A DNA stretch of 64,000 nt. Origin: Oricola indica. GTDB lineage: Bacteria; Pseudomonadota; Alphaproteobacteria; Rhizobiales; Rhizobiaceae. The DNA is taken from contig NZ_JAINFJ010000004.1 in assembly GCF_019966595.1 (NCBI RefSeq), positions 358,529 to 422,528 of the forward strand, given 5' to 3'. Shown piece after piece: positions 39,743-49,685 of this stretch (the first letter of the stretch is position 1; every line of letters starts with the position of its first letter). The position numbers and the translations under genes were made by a program. The notes beneath the pieces are model-generated. The model did not search any database. It had not been told where the DNA came from and saw only the letters and a list, made by a program, of their open reading frames with translations.

Positions 39743-41563
39743 ATGACTTATCTTTCCGGACAACGCGACAGCGTACAGAGGGCTTCCGGGTCTGCCTCTG
39801 CGCGCCTTGAGCCTGTCCTGCTCGCGCTTTTCGCGACGCTCTTCGTCACGCTGATCGGATTGAGCGGCTCGGATGCCGAGGGCATTCCCAATTCCGACGA
39901 CCTTCTGAGGCTCGTCGAAGTGCGTGACCTTCTTGCCGGCCAGAGCTGGTTCGATCTGACCCAGTACAGGCTCGGTCTCGATGGCGGCACTGTGATGCAC
40001 TGGTCGCGCCTGGTCGATGCGCCGATTGCCGGCATCGTCATGATCGTGACGGCAATGACCGGCGACGCAGCGCTTGGCGAGGCGGTCGCGAAAACCCTCT
40101 GGCCTGCGATCACGCTGCTTTTCGCCATGGCGGCGCTGATGACCGCCTGCTGGCGCACCGGCAACGCCGCCTGGCGCCTTACCGTCGCCGTCGCCGTCAT
40201 CGGCGCGGTCGCGCTCTGGACGACGGGCGCTTTCGGGCCCGGCGCACTGGACCATCACAATATCCAGATCGCGTTGGCGCTATGGCTCCTTGCGCTGATT
40301 CTGCCTGGGGGGCGTGCTGTCGCGGCGCATGCCTGGGCTGGCCTCGTCGCGGTGGCAATGATCGCCATCGGCATGGAAGTCCTGCCCTATGTCGCGCTGG
40401 CGGGCGTCGCCGTCGCGCTCGGTTTCGTGTTCGGCGCGGTCTCGCCAGCCGCCGCGCGCGCATTCGGACTTTCTGTTGCCGCATCCGCTGCCGTGATCTT
40501 CCTCGCGACGGTCGCGCCGTCGAACTGGACCGGCAATGCCTGCGATGCCTATTCCTCCTTTCATCTCCTGGCCGCGTCGGCCGGTGGCCTCGGCCTGGCC
40601 GCCGTGTCATTCATGCGCGGCACGATGCTGCGGCTCGCGGGGATCGGGCTCCTGGGCGCTGCCGTCGCCGGTCTCGTCGCGGTGTTCTTTCCCCATTGTC
40701 TCGCCAATCCGCTCGCCGGCCTCGATCCGCGTCTGAAGACGTTCTGGCTGGAAGGCGTCGTCGAGACCCGGTCCCTGGCCGACCTCTGGACGGCGGATCC
40801 CTTTGCCCTGTTCGGGTTCTACGGCATGGCGGTCTGCGCTCTTATCGTATCCGTCATCTCGGCGTTGCGCGGAAAACCATTGCCGCGCGGGCAGGCCGTG
40901 GTCTTCACCGCATTTCTCGCAATGGGTATCGCGGTCACGGCCTGGCAGCAGCGCGGTTTCACATTCGCAGCTGCTTTTGCGGTCCTGCCGCTTGGTTTCT
41001 GGATCGGACGAATGCGCGAAAACATGCCGGAAGGACGGTCGATCCCGGCGACGCTGGGTCTTGCCGGCGCCTGGGCGGTGTCGCTCAATCTCGTCTGGTG
41101 GATCGCGGGCGCGCAGGCAGCCGCGCTGTTTTCCGCTGGCCCGACATTGCAGCAACAGGTCGCTTCCGCATCCCTGCGCGACTATTGCTACACGTCAGAT
41201 TTATACGCGCCGCTTGCCGGCGAACCCGAAGGCGTCGTGCTGGGTGCGACCGACATCGGCGCGAGCGTGTTGCTCTACACAGGCCACCGCGCCGTGGCCG
41301 GGCCATATCACCGCAACACCGCCGGCAATCTGCTGCTGATCGACGCCATGCTGGCCGCGCCGCAAGAGGCGCGATCCATGCTGCGGACCCATGGCGTGAC
41401 GCTGGTCGCCGATTGTCTGAACGGCGCCGACGGTTTCGACTTCATAGCCGCTGCGCCAAACGGCTTCCAGGCGGCGCTGCGTGGCGGATCGGTTCCGGAC
41501 TGGCTGGAAGCGGTTCCATCGACCGTTGGAGAGCCGCTGGTGATCTACAGGGTCCTGCCGTGA
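39743..41563 (+). CDS. GT-C fold membrane glycosyltransferase-like protein
   Basis: This 606-residue polytopic membrane protein has roughly a dozen TM helices and a soluble C-terminal domain (about 480-606). The first loop carries paired acids (NSDDLLRLVEVRDLLAG) and GGTVMHWSRLVD, and after the third or fourth TM comes GPGALDHHNIQ. An early acidic loop plus a DHH element resemble the STT3/AglB oligosaccharyltransferase branch of GT-C enzymes. No WWDYG motif was seen in the C-terminal domain, so a true oligosaccharyltransferase is not claimed. GtrA next door supports use of lipid-linked sugars. The donor and acceptor are unknown. Confidence 0.6.
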   Translation: MTYLSGQRDSVQRASGSASARLEPVLLALFATLFVTLIGLSGSDAEGIPNSDDLLRLVEVRDLLAGQSWFDLTQYRLGLDGGTVMHWSRLVDAPIAGIVMIVTAMTGDAALGEAVAKTLWPAITLLFAMAALMTACWRTGNAAWRLTVAVAVIGAVALWTTGAFGPGALDHHNIQIALALWLLALILPGGRAVAAHAWAGLVAVAMIAIGMEVLPYVALAGVAVALGFVFGAVSPAAARAFGLSVAASAAVIFLATVAPSNWTGNACDAYSSFHLLAASAGGLGLAAVSFMRGTMLRLAGIGLLGAAVAGLVAVFFPHCLANPLAGLDPRLKTFWLEGVVETRSLADLWTADPFALFGFYGMAVCALIVSVISALRGKPLPRGQAVVFTAFLAMGIAVTAWQQRGFTFAAAFAVLPLGFWIGRMRENMPEGRSIPATLGLAGAWAVSLNLVWWIAGAQAAALFSAGPTLQQQVASASLRDYCYTSDLYAPLAGEPEGVVLGATDIGASVLLYTGHRAVAGPYHRNTAGNLLLIDAMLAAPQEARSMLRTHGVTLVADCLNGADGFDFIAAAPNGFQAALRGGSVPDWLEAVPSTVGEPLVIYRVLP

Positions 41564-41645
41564 ACGGCCCTTGGTGAATGCCGCAAATCAGTTTAGTTCT
41601 GGACACAATGCAAGGAAGCGCCAAACAGGGCCGGACGTGACAGGC

Positions 41646-42680
41646 ATGGCATTCATTTCCCGCATCATGAAGATCGCCGGCGCGGTCGCGGCGCTGACTG
41701 CCGTCGCCGCACCTGCCGCCGCCGAGCCTGCCGCCAAGGAACTCTTCGGCCGCATGCCGCTTCCCAGCGTCTCCGAACCGGCTTCGGTCGGCTTCTATTC
41801 GAAGGGCTGCATCGCCGGCGCGGTCGCGTTGCCGACAGACGGTGAGACCTGGCAGGCGATGCGGCTCGAACGGAACCGTCGCTGGGGCCACCCGAAGATG
41901 ATCGCTCTTCTGGAGAGGCTCTCGCGCGAGGCGGTGCAGGACGGCTGGCCGGGACTGCTCGTCGGTGACATCGCGCAGCCGCGTGGCGGGCCGATGCTGT
42001 CGGGCCATGCCTCGCATCAGGTCGGGCTCGATGCGGATATCTGGCTGACGCCGATGCCGAAACGCACGCTGACGCGCAGCGAGCGCGCCAACACCAGCGC
42101 GACATCGATGCTGAAAAAGGACTCGCTGCACGTCGATACGAAGAAATTCACGCCCGCGCATGCAAGATTGCTCAAGCGCGCGGCGTCCTATGACGAGGTG
42201 CAGCGCATCTTCATCCATCCCGGCATCAAGGAGGCGATGTGCGAGGCTTATGGCGGATCGCGCGCCAATGATGACTGGATGAACAAGCTTCGGCCCTATT
42301 ACGGTCACCACTACCATTTCCATGTCCGTATCTTCTGTCCGGACGATTCGCCGAATTGCCGGCCGCAGCAGTCGACCGGCTCGGGCAATGGATGCGGAAA
42401 AAGCCTCGCATGGTGGTTTACCGACGAGCCCTGGGCGCCGGCAAAGCCGGAACCGGGCAAGAAACCGGTAAAACCGCGAGCGGTCACGCTTTCCGACCTG
42501 CCGCCGGCCTGCGCGCGCATTCTCGGAGAACCGGCTCCCGCCGATGCATCGCTGGTCACCTATGTCGATGGTTACGACCCGACACTGGCGCGCGCGACGG
42601 CGGTGCCGGTGAAGGCGCCGGCCATACCGGGCAATCGCGTTCCGGTCCTCGTTCCGATCCCTGCGGCGAAGCCGAATTGA
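41646..42680 (+). CDS. mepA: MepA-type penicillin-insensitive murein endopeptidase
   Basis: This periplasmic LAS-family zinc peptidase cuts D-Ala-mDAP cross-links of peptidoglycan. The product has 344 residues, with a signal peptide in the first 35 (KIAGAVAALTAVAAPAAAEP). The metal-site segments are MLSGHASHQVGLDADIW and YYGHHYHFHVRIFCP, with paired cysteines (C-P-D-D-S-P-N-C) as in E. coli MepA. The C-terminus has a Pro-rich linker and tail longer than in E. coli (274 aa). The ATG at 41646 or 41667 both keep the signal peptide. Confidence 0.9.
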   Translation: MAFISRIMKIAGAVAALTAVAAPAAAEPAAKELFGRMPLPSVSEPASVGFYSKGCIAGAVALPTDGETWQAMRLERNRRWGHPKMIALLERLSREAVQDGWPGLLVGDIAQPRGGPMLSGHASHQVGLDADIWLTPMPKRTLTRSERANTSATSMLKKDSLHVDTKKFTPAHARLLKRAASYDEVQRIFIHPGIKEAMCEAYGGSRANDDWMNKLRPYYGHHYHFHVRIFCPDDSPNCRPQQSTGSGNGCGKSLAWWFTDEPWAPAKPEPGKKPVKPRAVTLSDLPPACARILGEPAPADASLVTYVDGYDPTLARATAVPVKAPAIPGNRVPVLVPIPAAKPN

Positions 42681-42757
42681 TGCCGCGCCGCGATTTCGGC
42701 TTTTATCCGTGAGCCAATTCGATTATGCGGGTTCAAACGATTTAAACGGACATTGCC

Positions 42758-43141
42758 ATGAGCCAGACGCGCAGGATCGCACTGGTCGCCCACGACCAGA
42801 AGAAAGACGACCTCGTGGAATTCGTGCGCGAGCACGAAGCGGCTTTCTCGCGTTACGATCTCGTCGCGACCGGCACCACCGGCGCCCGGATTACCGAGGC
42901 ATGTCCCGGCCTTGCCCTGACGCCGCTGAAGAGCGGCCCGCTGGGTGGCGATCAGCAGATCGGCGCGATGATTGCCGAAGGCCTCGTCGAGGCCGTCGTT
43001 TTCTTCGTCGACCCGCTCACACCCATGCCCCATGACGTTGACGTCAAGGCGTTGATGCGGCTTGCCATTGTCTATGACATTCCCCTTGCGCTAAATCGAA
43101 GGTCCGCGGGCATGCTGCTCGCGTCCCTGCCCGGGGCCTGA
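42758..43141 (+). CDS. mgsA: Methylglyoxal synthase
   Basis: MgsA turns dihydroxyacetone phosphate into methylglyoxal, a bypass of lower glycolysis under phosphate shortage. The 127-residue protein has [13 protein letters not shown], the phosphate-binding ATGTTGARI, the catalytic Asp in [10 protein letters not shown], and [17 protein letters not shown] with the conserved His. It is 26 nt upstream of glk, so glucose phosphorylation and overflow control may be co-expressed. Confidence 0.95.
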   Translation: MSQTRRIALVAHDQKKDDLVEFVREHEAAFSRYDLVATGTTGARITEACPGLALTPLKSGPLGGDQQIGAMIAEGLVEAVVFFVDPLTPMPHDVDVKALMRLAIVYDIPLALNRRSAGMLLASLPGA

Positions 43142-43166
43142 CCAAAGCCGGATCAAGGAGAGGCAC

Positions 43167-44198
43167 ATGTCCAACGGCCGTACGGAAGCAGAAGAGAGAT
43201 TGCCCTTTCCCGTGCTGATCGCCGATATCGGCGGCACCAATGCACGGTTTGCGATCGTGATCGACTCGAATGCCGAGCCCAAGCGTTTCGAACCCATAAA
43301 GACCGCGGATTATCCGACGCTCGATGCCGCGATCCAGCAGGTTGTTCTCGACAAGACCTCCATCTTGCCGAAATCGGCGGTGCTGGCCGTCGCGGGGCCG
43401 ACGGATGGCGACGAAATCGACCTGACCAATTGCCACTGGATCGTCCGGCCGAAACGCCTGATCGCCGAACTCGGTTTCAGCGACGTCATGGTGATGAACG
43501 ACTACGAGGCACAGGCGCTGGCGGTGGTCGCTCTCGACGCCGAGTTTCTCGAGCCGATTGGCGGCGGAGAGCGGATCACCCATGCCAACAGGGTCGTCAT
43601 CGGGCCGGGCACCGGCCTTGGCGTTGCCGGCATCGTGCACGGCTCCAACACCTGGATCCCGGTCGCGGGCGAGGGCGGCCATGTCGATCTCGGGCCGCGC
43701 ACCGAACGCGACTACGAGATTTTCCCGCATCTCGAGACGATCGGCGGCCGCGTGTCGGGCGAGCAGATCCTGTGCGGGCGCGGTCTCGTCAATCTTTACA
43801 AGGCGATCGCCCAGGCCGACGGACGCCCGGTCGTCTTTTCCCGTCCGGAGGAGATCACGGCGGCGTCATTCGACGGCAGTGACACGGTGGCGGTCGAGAC
43901 CGTGCAGCTTTTCATCGAGTATCTGGCGCGTGTCGCCGGCGACATGGCGCTCGTCTTCATGGCGCGCGGCGGCATCTACCTGACCGGCGGCATTACTCAC
44001 AAGATCCTGCCGGTGATCGATGCGGACCGTTTCCGCGCGGCCTTCGACAACAAGGAGCCGCACCGCAACCTGCTCGAACAGACGCCCGTCTTCGTGATCA
44101 CCCACGATCAGGCGCCTCTGGAAGGACTGTCGGCCTATGCGCGCATGCCCGCGCGCTTCGGTGTCGACACATCCGGGCGCTGGTGGCGCGAGGATTGA
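43167..44198 (+). CDS. glk: Glucokinase
   Basis: Glk phosphorylates glucose with ATP for the Entner-Doudoroff pathway. The 343-residue ROK-like GLK-family protein has the phosphate-1 loop LIADIGGTNARFAIV, the catalytic Asp in MVMNDYEAQALA, the adenosine motif GPGTGLGVAGIV, and the glucose-binding EGGHVDLGPRTERDYEIF. The length is slightly above E. coli Glk (321). GGAG sits 8 nt before the ATG. It lies directly after mgsA. Confidence 0.95.
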   Translation: MSNGRTEAEERLPFPVLIADIGGTNARFAIVIDSNAEPKRFEPIKTADYPTLDAAIQQVVLDKTSILPKSAVLAVAGPTDGDEIDLTNCHWIVRPKRLIAELGFSDVMVMNDYEAQALAVVALDAEFLEPIGGGERITHANRVVIGPGTGLGVAGIVHGSNTWIPVAGEGGHVDLGPRTERDYEIFPHLETIGGRVSGEQILCGRGLVNLYKAIAQADGRPVVFSRPEEITAASFDGSDTVAVETVQLFIEYLARVAGDMALVFMARGGIYLTGGITHKILPVIDADRFRAAFDNKEPHRNLLEQTPVFVITHDQAPLEGLSAYARMPARFGVDTSGRWWRED

Positions 44199-44323
44199 CC
44201 CGTACTGCGGATTGCTTGATTTCGCATGGTATCTTTTCGAGGATGCGTCATGTATAGCTCCCGCGTTTTCCGAAGGGGCATAAGGAAAAACCGTTGAAAG
44301 CGGACCGGCACAAGAAGGTATCG

Positions 44324-46135
44324 ATGCCGGAAGGCACATTCCTGCTCATGAAACGCATCGTCGCCGAGAACGCGCGCGACTATGTCCGTTATTATGTAAT
44401 CGCGATTGTCAGCCTGGTTCTCGTGGCCGCATCCACCGCGTTCACGGCGTGGATCCTGCGCGACATCATCGACGAGATCTTCTATCGCCAGCGCCGCGAC
44501 ATGCTTGTCTGGATCTGCGTGGCCATTTTCCTGGCTTTCCTGATCCGCGGCGTGGGGAGCTATGTCCAGGCAGTGCTTCTCGCGCGGATCGGAAACGACA
44601 TCGTCGCCCGCTACCAGAAGCGGATCTTCGATAAGCTGATGAGCCTGAGCGTCGACTTCTTCACCGACTCGCGCTCGGGCGAACTCGCGGCCCGAATCAG
44701 CCAGAACATCACAGCCATCCGCGATATTCTGAACACGATCGTGACGTCGATCGCCCGCGACCTGCTGACGCTGATCGCACTGATCATCGTGATGATCGTT
44801 CAGGATTGGGCGCTGACGCTCGCCTCTCTTCTCATCGGTCCGCCCGTGATCATTGCTGTCGCCTATGTTTCGAGGCGTATCAGAAGCGTCGTGCGCGACA
44901 CGGTCATGCTCGGCGCGCATGTGGCGGGAACGATGCAGGAGGTGTCGCAGGGCATAACCGTGGTGAAAGCCTTCACCATGGAAGATCAGCTCAAGGAAAA
45001 GATCAGGGGCCTGATCGACCGCGCGCATGAACGCGCCGACAAGCTGGCCGCTATCTCCGAGCGCGTGACGCCGCTGTCCGACCTGCTCGCCGGTGTCGCC
45101 GTGTCGGGCGTTCTTGCCTATGGCGGCTATCGCGCGATCTTCATGACAGAGCCGCCCGGCGCCGTCATTTCCTTCATCGCGGCGCTCCTGCTCGCCTACG
45201 AGCCGGCCAAGCGCCTCGCCAGGGTCCAGGTCAATCTGGAACGCGCCGTCGTCAATGCGCGCATGATCTACGAGATCCTCGACATGGAGGTCGGCCAGAC
45301 CGATGTCCCCGACGCGGCGAAACTGGACGTAGACCAGGGCCGTATCGTCTTCGACAAGGTCGATTTCGCCTATACGCCGAAATTGCCGGTTCTGCGCGAA
45401 CTGAGTTTTGTCGCCGAGGCCGGCAGGACGACGGCGATCGTCGGCGCATCGGGCGCGGGCAAATCCACCGTCATCGCCCTGCTTCAGCGTTTCTACGATC
45501 CGACGGGCGGAACGATCACGATCGACGGCCAGGACATCGGCCACGTCACCAAGGCGTCGCTGCGAGGCTCCATCGCCTTCGTGTCCCAGCAGCCATATCT
45601 CTTTGAGGGCTCGATCCGCGACAATATCCGTTACGGGCGTCCGGATGCGACCGACGCGGAGATCGAGGAAGCGGTGCGCCTCGCCCATGCCGAGGACTTC
45701 GTGCTTGCCCAGCCGCAGGGCTATGACACGCCGGTCGGCGAAAACGGTGTCACGCTTTCCGGTGGCCAGCGTCAGCGCTTGTCGATTGCGCGCGCGATCG
45801 TCCGCAACGCGCCGATCCTGTTGCTGGACGAAGCGACCTCGGCCCTCGACAATGACTCCGAGAAGCTGGTGCAGCAGGCGCTCGTGGCGGTCATGAAAGG
45901 ACGCACGACCATTGTTGTGGCGCATCGCCTGTCCACCGTTGTCGATGCGGACAATATTCTCGTGATGGAAGAGGGCCGTGTCGTCGAGGAAGGCGATCAC
46001 TCTTCCCTGATCGCGCGTCCGAACGGCATCTATGCGCGGTTTTTCGCGTTGCAGGATACGAACGCACCGGACTTGCTCGACAAGCGAGCGGTGCAAGCCG
46101 ACAAGGAAACCGGAGCGGCACCGGGCGAAAGCTGA
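44324..46135 (+). CDS. ABC exporter, fused membrane and ATPase domains
   Basis: This MsbA-like half-transporter exports a lipid or hydrophobic compound as a homodimer. It has about 603 residues, with six TM helices over 1-320, then Walker [11 protein letters not shown]-loop FVSQQPYLF, signature [15 protein letters not shown] and Walker [13 protein letters not shown], and the H-loop in VVAHRLSTV. Sequence alone does not separate lipid A/phospholipid flippases from drug exporters. The ATG at 44324 with AGAAGG upstream is preferred; a TTG at 44294 with AAGGA gives a product 10 residues longer. dapB follows 28 nt later. Confidence 0.9.
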   Translation: MPEGTFLLMKRIVAENARDYVRYYVIAIVSLVLVAASTAFTAWILRDIIDEIFYRQRRDMLVWICVAIFLAFLIRGVGSYVQAVLLARIGNDIVARYQKRIFDKLMSLSVDFFTDSRSGELAARISQNITAIRDILNTIVTSIARDLLTLIALIIVMIVQDWALTLASLLIGPPVIIAVAYVSRRIRSVVRDTVMLGAHVAGTMQEVSQGITVVKAFTMEDQLKEKIRGLIDRAHERADKLAAISERVTPLSDLLAGVAVSGVLAYGGYRAIFMTEPPGAVISFIAALLLAYEPAKRLARVQVNLERAVVNARMIYEILDMEVGQTDVPDAAKLDVDQGRIVFDKVDFAYTPKLPVLRELSFVAEAGRTTAIVGASGAGKSTVIALLQRFYDPTGGTITIDGQDIGHVTKASLRGSIAFVSQQPYLFEGSIRDNIRYGRPDATDAEIEEAVRLAHAEDFVLAQPQGYDTPVGENGVTLSGGQRQRLSIARAIVRNAPILLLDEATSALDNDSEKLVQQALVAVMKGRTTIVVAHRLSTVVDADNILVMEEGRVVEEGDHSSLIARPNGIYARFFALQDTNAPDLLDKRAVQADKETGAAPGES

Positions 46136-46163
46136 CGGACCGATGGCTGAAGGAAGCGAAACC

Positions 46164-46979
46164 ATGGACAAGATGCGCATCGCGATTGTCGGGGCCGGCG
46201 GCAGGATGGGCCGCAATCTCATTCGCGCGATCGACGAGAATGAGAGCGTCGAACTGTCAGGCGCGCTGGAGCGCGAAGGTGCAGCCCAGATCGGTGCCGA
46301 TTGCGGCGTTCTTGCGGGGCTCGAGCCGAACGGAGTCGCTGTTTCGGCCTCGATGGAAGAAGCCTTTTCCGGCGCGCGCGCCATCCTCGATTTTACCGCT
46401 CCCGCTGCGACCGTTGCCGTCGCCCGTCACGCGGCGAAGAACGGCATTGCCCATATCATCGGAACGACCGGCCTTTCGGACGATGACGACAACGCCCTCG
46501 CCGCAGCCGCGGAAATGACCGCCATTGTCCGGTCAGGCAATATGAGCATGGGGGTCATCATGCTCTCGGTTCTCGTCGAGCAGGCGGCGCGTGCGCTGGA
46601 TGCAGCCGACTGGGATCTCGAAGTTCTGGAAATGCATCATCGCCACAAGGTCGACGCACCGTCGGGAACCGCGTTGCTGCTCGGCGAGGCGGCGGCGAAG
46701 GGTCGCGGCATCGATCTGGAGGAACACTCCGTGCGCGTGCGCGACGGCCACACCGGTCCGCGCGAGAACGGCTCCATCGGCTTCGCCACCTTGCGCGGCG
46801 GCTCTGTCGTCGGCGATCATTCGGTGATCCTTGCCGGACAGGGCGAGCGTGTAACGCTATCCCACCACGCTGAGGATCGCATGATCTTCGCGCGGGGCGC
46901 GGTCAAGGCCGCGCTCTGGACCCATGGCCGTGCGCCCGGCCTCTATTCCATGTATGACGTGCTGGGTCTTACCAGCTGA
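46164..46979 (+). CDS. dapB: 4-hydroxy-tetrahydrodipicolinate reductase
   Basis: DapB reduces the DapA product with NAD(P)H in the lysine/diaminopimelate pathway. In this 271-residue protein the nucleotide loop is [10 protein letters not shown], and the catalytic and substrate region is [21 protein letters not shown] with the conserved HH and [12 protein letters not shown] is near the C-terminus. The ATG at 46164 has AAGGAAG 8 nt upstream and gives the E. coli length; an ATG at 46143 is possible. Confidence 0.96.
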   Translation: MDKMRIAIVGAGGRMGRNLIRAIDENESVELSGALEREGAAQIGADCGVLAGLEPNGVAVSASMEEAFSGARAILDFTAPAATVAVARHAAKNGIAHIIGTTGLSDDDDNALAAAAEMTAIVRSGNMSMGVIMLSVLVEQAARALDAADWDLEVLEMHHRHKVDAPSGTALLLGEAAAKGRGIDLEEHSVRVRDGHTGPRENGSIGFATLRGGSVVGDHSVILAGQGERVTLSHHAEDRMIFARGAVKAALWTHGRAPGLYSMYDVLGLTS

Positions 46980-47004
46980 CACCGATCGATCGAGGGAGTT
47001 TTTC

Positions 47005-47646
47005 ATGTCCGGAACAATGGTTCTCGTCCGTCACGGCCAGAGCGAGTGGAACAAGCTTAATCTCTTCACCGGCTGGAAGGATCCCGGCCTCACGGAACAG
47101 GGCGTGGAAGAAGCGCAGGAGGGCGCACGGGCGATCAAGGACTACGGCATCACCTTCGATATCGCCTTCACCTCTGTTCTCAAGCGCGCCGAGAAGACCT
47201 GCGAGATCATCCTCGACATCATCGGCCAGTCCGATCTGGAGACGATCCACGACCAGGCGCTCAACGAACGCAATTACGGCGATCTCGCCGGCCTCAACAA
47301 GGACGATGCCCGCGCCAAGTGGGGCGAGGAGCAGGTTCATATCTGGCGCCGTTCATATGACGTGCCGCCGCCGGGCGACGAGGGTGAAAGCCTGAAGGAT
47401 ACAGGCGCCCGCGTTTGGCCCTACTACATGACCGAGATCCTGCCGCGCGTGCTGCGCGGCGAGAAGGTGCTGGTCGCCGCCCATGGCAATTCGTTGCGCG
47501 CGATGGTGAAGATCCTCGACCGGTTGTCGAACGACGAAGTCACCAAGCTGAACCTCGCGACCGGCGTGCCGATGGTCTACAAGCTGAACGCCGATTCCAC
47601 CGTCGCCTCCAAGGAAATCCTGGGAGACATGTCCGGCGCGCACTGA
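47005..47646 (+). CDS. gpmA: 2,3-bisphosphoglycerate-dependent phosphoglycerate mutase
   Basis: GpmA interconverts 3- and 2-phosphoglycerate. The 213-residue protein has the catalytic phosphohistidine in [22 protein letters not shown], and the second histidine in [21 protein letters not shown] lies just upstream of the ATG at 47005. It follows dapB by 25 nt, the dapB-gpmA order common in rhizobia, and its stop converges on the AraC-Ogt gene. Confidence 0.96.
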   Translation: MSGTMVLVRHGQSEWNKLNLFTGWKDPGLTEQGVEEAQEGARAIKDYGITFDIAFTSVLKRAEKTCEIILDIIGQSDLETIHDQALNERNYGDLAGLNKDDARAKWGEEQVHIWRRSYDVPPPGDEGESLKDTGARVWPYYMTEILPRVLRGEKVLVAAHGNSLRAMVKILDRLSNDEVTKLNLATGVPMVYKLNADSTVASKEILGDMSGAH

Positions 47647-47666
47647 GCGCCGGCTTACGGCGCCTG

Positions 47667-48554
47667 TCAAACATCGCCGATTTGTCCGGCCTCCCAGCCG
47701 AGGATAGCCCGTTTGCGCGTCAGTCCCCAATGATAGCCGGTCAGCGCGCCTGACTTGCCGACGGCGCGATGGCACGGCACTACGAAGGAAACGGGATTGG
47801 CACCCACAGCCGCGCCGACGGCGCGGGGTGCTTCCGGTCGGCCGATCCGGTCGGCGATCTCCGAATAGGCAAGCGCCTTGCCCATGGGTATCTTGAGCAG
47901 CGCGTTCCAGACCGAGACCTGGAAGTCCGTCCCGATCAGGACCACGCGCAGCGGCCGGTCGGGACGCCAGTTGGCCGGATCGAAAATCCGGGCCGCATAG
48001 GGCGCGGTCGCGCCCATGTCCTCGACATAGCCTGCCTGTGGCCAGCGCCCCGTCATGTCGTCCAGCGCCGCCTTCTCGCCGCCGGGATCGCAGAAGGCGA
48101 GACCCGCAAGGCCGCGGTCCGTGACCATGATCAGCGCCAGCCCGAACGGGCAGACATGGAAGCCGTAGCGCAATGTCAGCCCCGCGCCCTTCGCCTTGTA
48201 TTCGCCCGGCGACATCGCCTCATGCGTGACGAAAAGATCGTGCAATCGTCCGGGTCCGGAAAGCCCCAGCTCATAGGCCGTGTCGAGCAGCGGCAGGTCG
48301 CTGGCCAGCAACCGGCGCGCATGATCCAGCGTCACCGCCTGCAGGAAGCCCTTTGGCGACAGCCCCGCCCAGCGGGTGAACAGCTTCTGCAGCGCGGTCG
48401 GCTCCATCTCGACGGAAGCCGCGAGGTCTTCGAGGGAGGGGTGCTCGCGGTAGTTTTCGGAAATTGTCTCGATCACGCGGCGTACGATCTCGTAATCGGC
48501 ACCGGTGGTGATCTCGTCGGTCAGGATGGTTTGCGGTCGGGTCATGGCGTTCAT
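47667..48554 (-). CDS. AraC-domain / O6-methylguanine-DNA methyltransferase fusion
   Basis: This 295-residue Ada-like protein lacks the N-terminal zinc-cysteine methylphosphotriester domain. Residues about 20-125 are an AraC-type helix-turn-helix pair (PSLEDLAASVEMEPTALQKLFTRWAGLSPKGFLQ). Residues about 130-290 are an Ogt/AGT domain with acceptor C261 in NPVSFVVPCHRAVGKSG. It repairs O6-methylguanine by self-methylation; whether the HTH half regulates genes without the Ada N-domain is unknown. The ATG at 48554 has GAGGA 8 nt upstream; the ATG at 48545 is close by. alkB is at the other end of the window. Confidence 0.88.
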   Translation of the reverse strand: MNAMTRPQTILTDEITTGADYEIVRRVIETISENYREHPSLEDLAASVEMEPTALQKLFTRWAGLSPKGFLQAVTLDHARRLLASDLPLLDTAYELGLSGPGRLHDLFVTHEAMSPGEYKAKGAGLTLRYGFHVCPFGLALIMVTDRGLAGLAFCDPGGEKAALDDMTGRWPQAGYVEDMGATAPYAARIFDPANWRPDRPLRVVLIGTDFQVSVWNALLKIPMGKALAYSEIADRIGRPEAPRAVGAAVGANPVSFVVPCHRAVGKSGALTGYHWGLTRKRAILGWEAGQIGDV

Positions 48555-48579
48555 GGCGAAATCCTCATCTTCGTGGAAT

Positions 48580-49128
48580 TCACCACGAAGCGAGGGGCCT
48601 CGCCACCCGATTCTTGACGAAGCCAGCTCCCCGCTCGACATTCTGAATCCACTCACTCTTGCAACGGGAATAGGCATTGCTGTCGTCAGGATGAAGTTCT
48701 TTGCAACGATGCTTTTCGGCCTCGTAGGCTCGGGCAATCCGCGGATTTGCACGCAGAAGATCGCGGAACACTAAGTGTCTGTCGATCTCCGCATTGCCTC
48801 TTTCAAAACAATGCAAATGGACAAGGCGGACCCCACTCTGCGGATCGTTCTTTATGCAATATCGACGGGCGGGCACGCCGTTCTCCCCGCGCCATTCATA
48901 ACCAGCCGATTCAATTGCCGCCTGATTTTCATCCAGCAGATCGAGGTTTGCGACCTCGGCCATCAGGTCGATAACAGGCTTTGCCCGTATGCTTGGAACT
49001 GCGGTCGAGCCAATGTGATGAATTGCAAGAAAGATACCTCCGGCGCTCTTGCGAAGAACTTGCGCTTCCTCACATGCAAGTTGCCGCCAGCCAGGATTAT
49101 GCGGGACCAGTTCCACGCGTCTCGGCAA
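48580..49128 (-). CDS. GrpB/UPF0157 family protein
   Basis: This 182-residue member of the GrpB (UPF0157, nucleotidyltransferase-like) family begins VELVPHNPGWRQLACEEA. The family core AIHHIGSTAVPSIRAKPVIDLMAEV is followed by LHCFERGNAEIDRHLVFRDLLRANP. The GS-x-AVP-x-x-AKP-x-IDL pattern resembles the GSx10DxD active site of nucleotidyltransferases. The family is also found fused to dephospho-CoA kinase; its function is not established. It lies 25 nt upstream of the AraC-Ogt gene. Base use is a little less GC-rich than in its neighbours. Confidence 0.85.
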   Translation of the reverse strand: MPRRVELVPHNPGWRQLACEEAQVLRKSAGGIFLAIHHIGSTAVPSIRAKPVIDLMAEVANLDLLDENQAAIESAGYEWRGENGVPARRYCIKNDPQSGVRLVHLHCFERGNAEIDRHLVFRDLLRANPRIARAYEAEKHRCKELHPDDSNAYSRCKSEWIQNVERGAGFVKNRVARPLASW

Positions 49129-49156
49129 TCACGCTTACCTTTCCAATCGTGCTGTG

Positions 49157-49663
49157 CTAACGCCGCGCCGTCGACAGCGCGTTCGAGAACGCGTCGGCAA
49201 AGCTCTCCCGGTCGTCGGGATTGAGGAAGGCCCCGACCGGCGTGGTACGGCCCTCGCCGCTGACCTTCATCGATGTGATGCCGATCTCGTCATGCCGGTC
49301 GACGAGGAACCGCGCCCAGAACGGATTGTAGCGGTGGTCAGTGGCCCGGCCCGCCGGCGTGATCTTGCGGATCAGGAGTTCCCGGCGCGACACCTGCACT
49401 TCCTCGCGCGCCCGCCCCGCCCGGTAATTCAGCTTGAAGGCGACATAAAGCGCCAAGAGGTCGAGGCCGCAGAATGTCGCGATCGGCCATGCGCCGGCAA
49501 CGAAGAAGAAGAAAGCCTGCACGAGCAAAACGGCGCCCGCGAGGATCATCAGGACGGTGAAACCATTGCGTGACAGCGAGCGATGCGGCGTCAATAGCGC
49601 CGTGAAGAGCGTCTTCTCCGCGTGGTCTTCCGGTGCCCCGTCTTCATGCGTTGTCTCTGCCAT
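49157..49663 (-). CDS. DUF2244 membrane protein
   Basis: This 168-residue protein has two adjacent TM helices (about 36-58 and 60-78, FTVLMILAGAVLLVQAFFFFVAGAWPIATFCGLDLL) and a C-terminal soluble part (REEVQVSRRELLIRKITPAG, FWARFLVDRHDEIG), matching DUF2244, of unknown function. The family is often encoded near nth in alphaproteobacteria. Its ATG sits back to back with the divergent nth gene, with about 22 nt between the two start codons. Confidence 0.82.
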   Translation of the reverse strand: MAETTHEDGAPEDHAEKTLFTALLTPHRSLSRNGFTVLMILAGAVLLVQAFFFFVAGAWPIATFCGLDLLALYVAFKLNYRAGRAREEVQVSRRELLIRKITPAGRATDHRYNPFWARFLVDRHDEIGITSMKVSGEGRTTPVGAFLNPDDRESFADAFSNALSTARR

Positions 49664-49685
49664 GACTGATATTTATAGGGGAGGT

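Noticed and set aside
40210..40300. True oligosaccharyltransferase (STT3/PglB)
   Set aside because: The DHH element and early acidic loop are suggestive, but the WWDYG catalytic-domain motif is not present, so only a GT-C-like call is made.
44135..46384. 749-codon leftward open frame opposite the ABC exporter
   Set aside because: The exporter strand has complete ABC motifs. The antisense product is His/Asp/Arg-rich, as expected for the complement of such genes.
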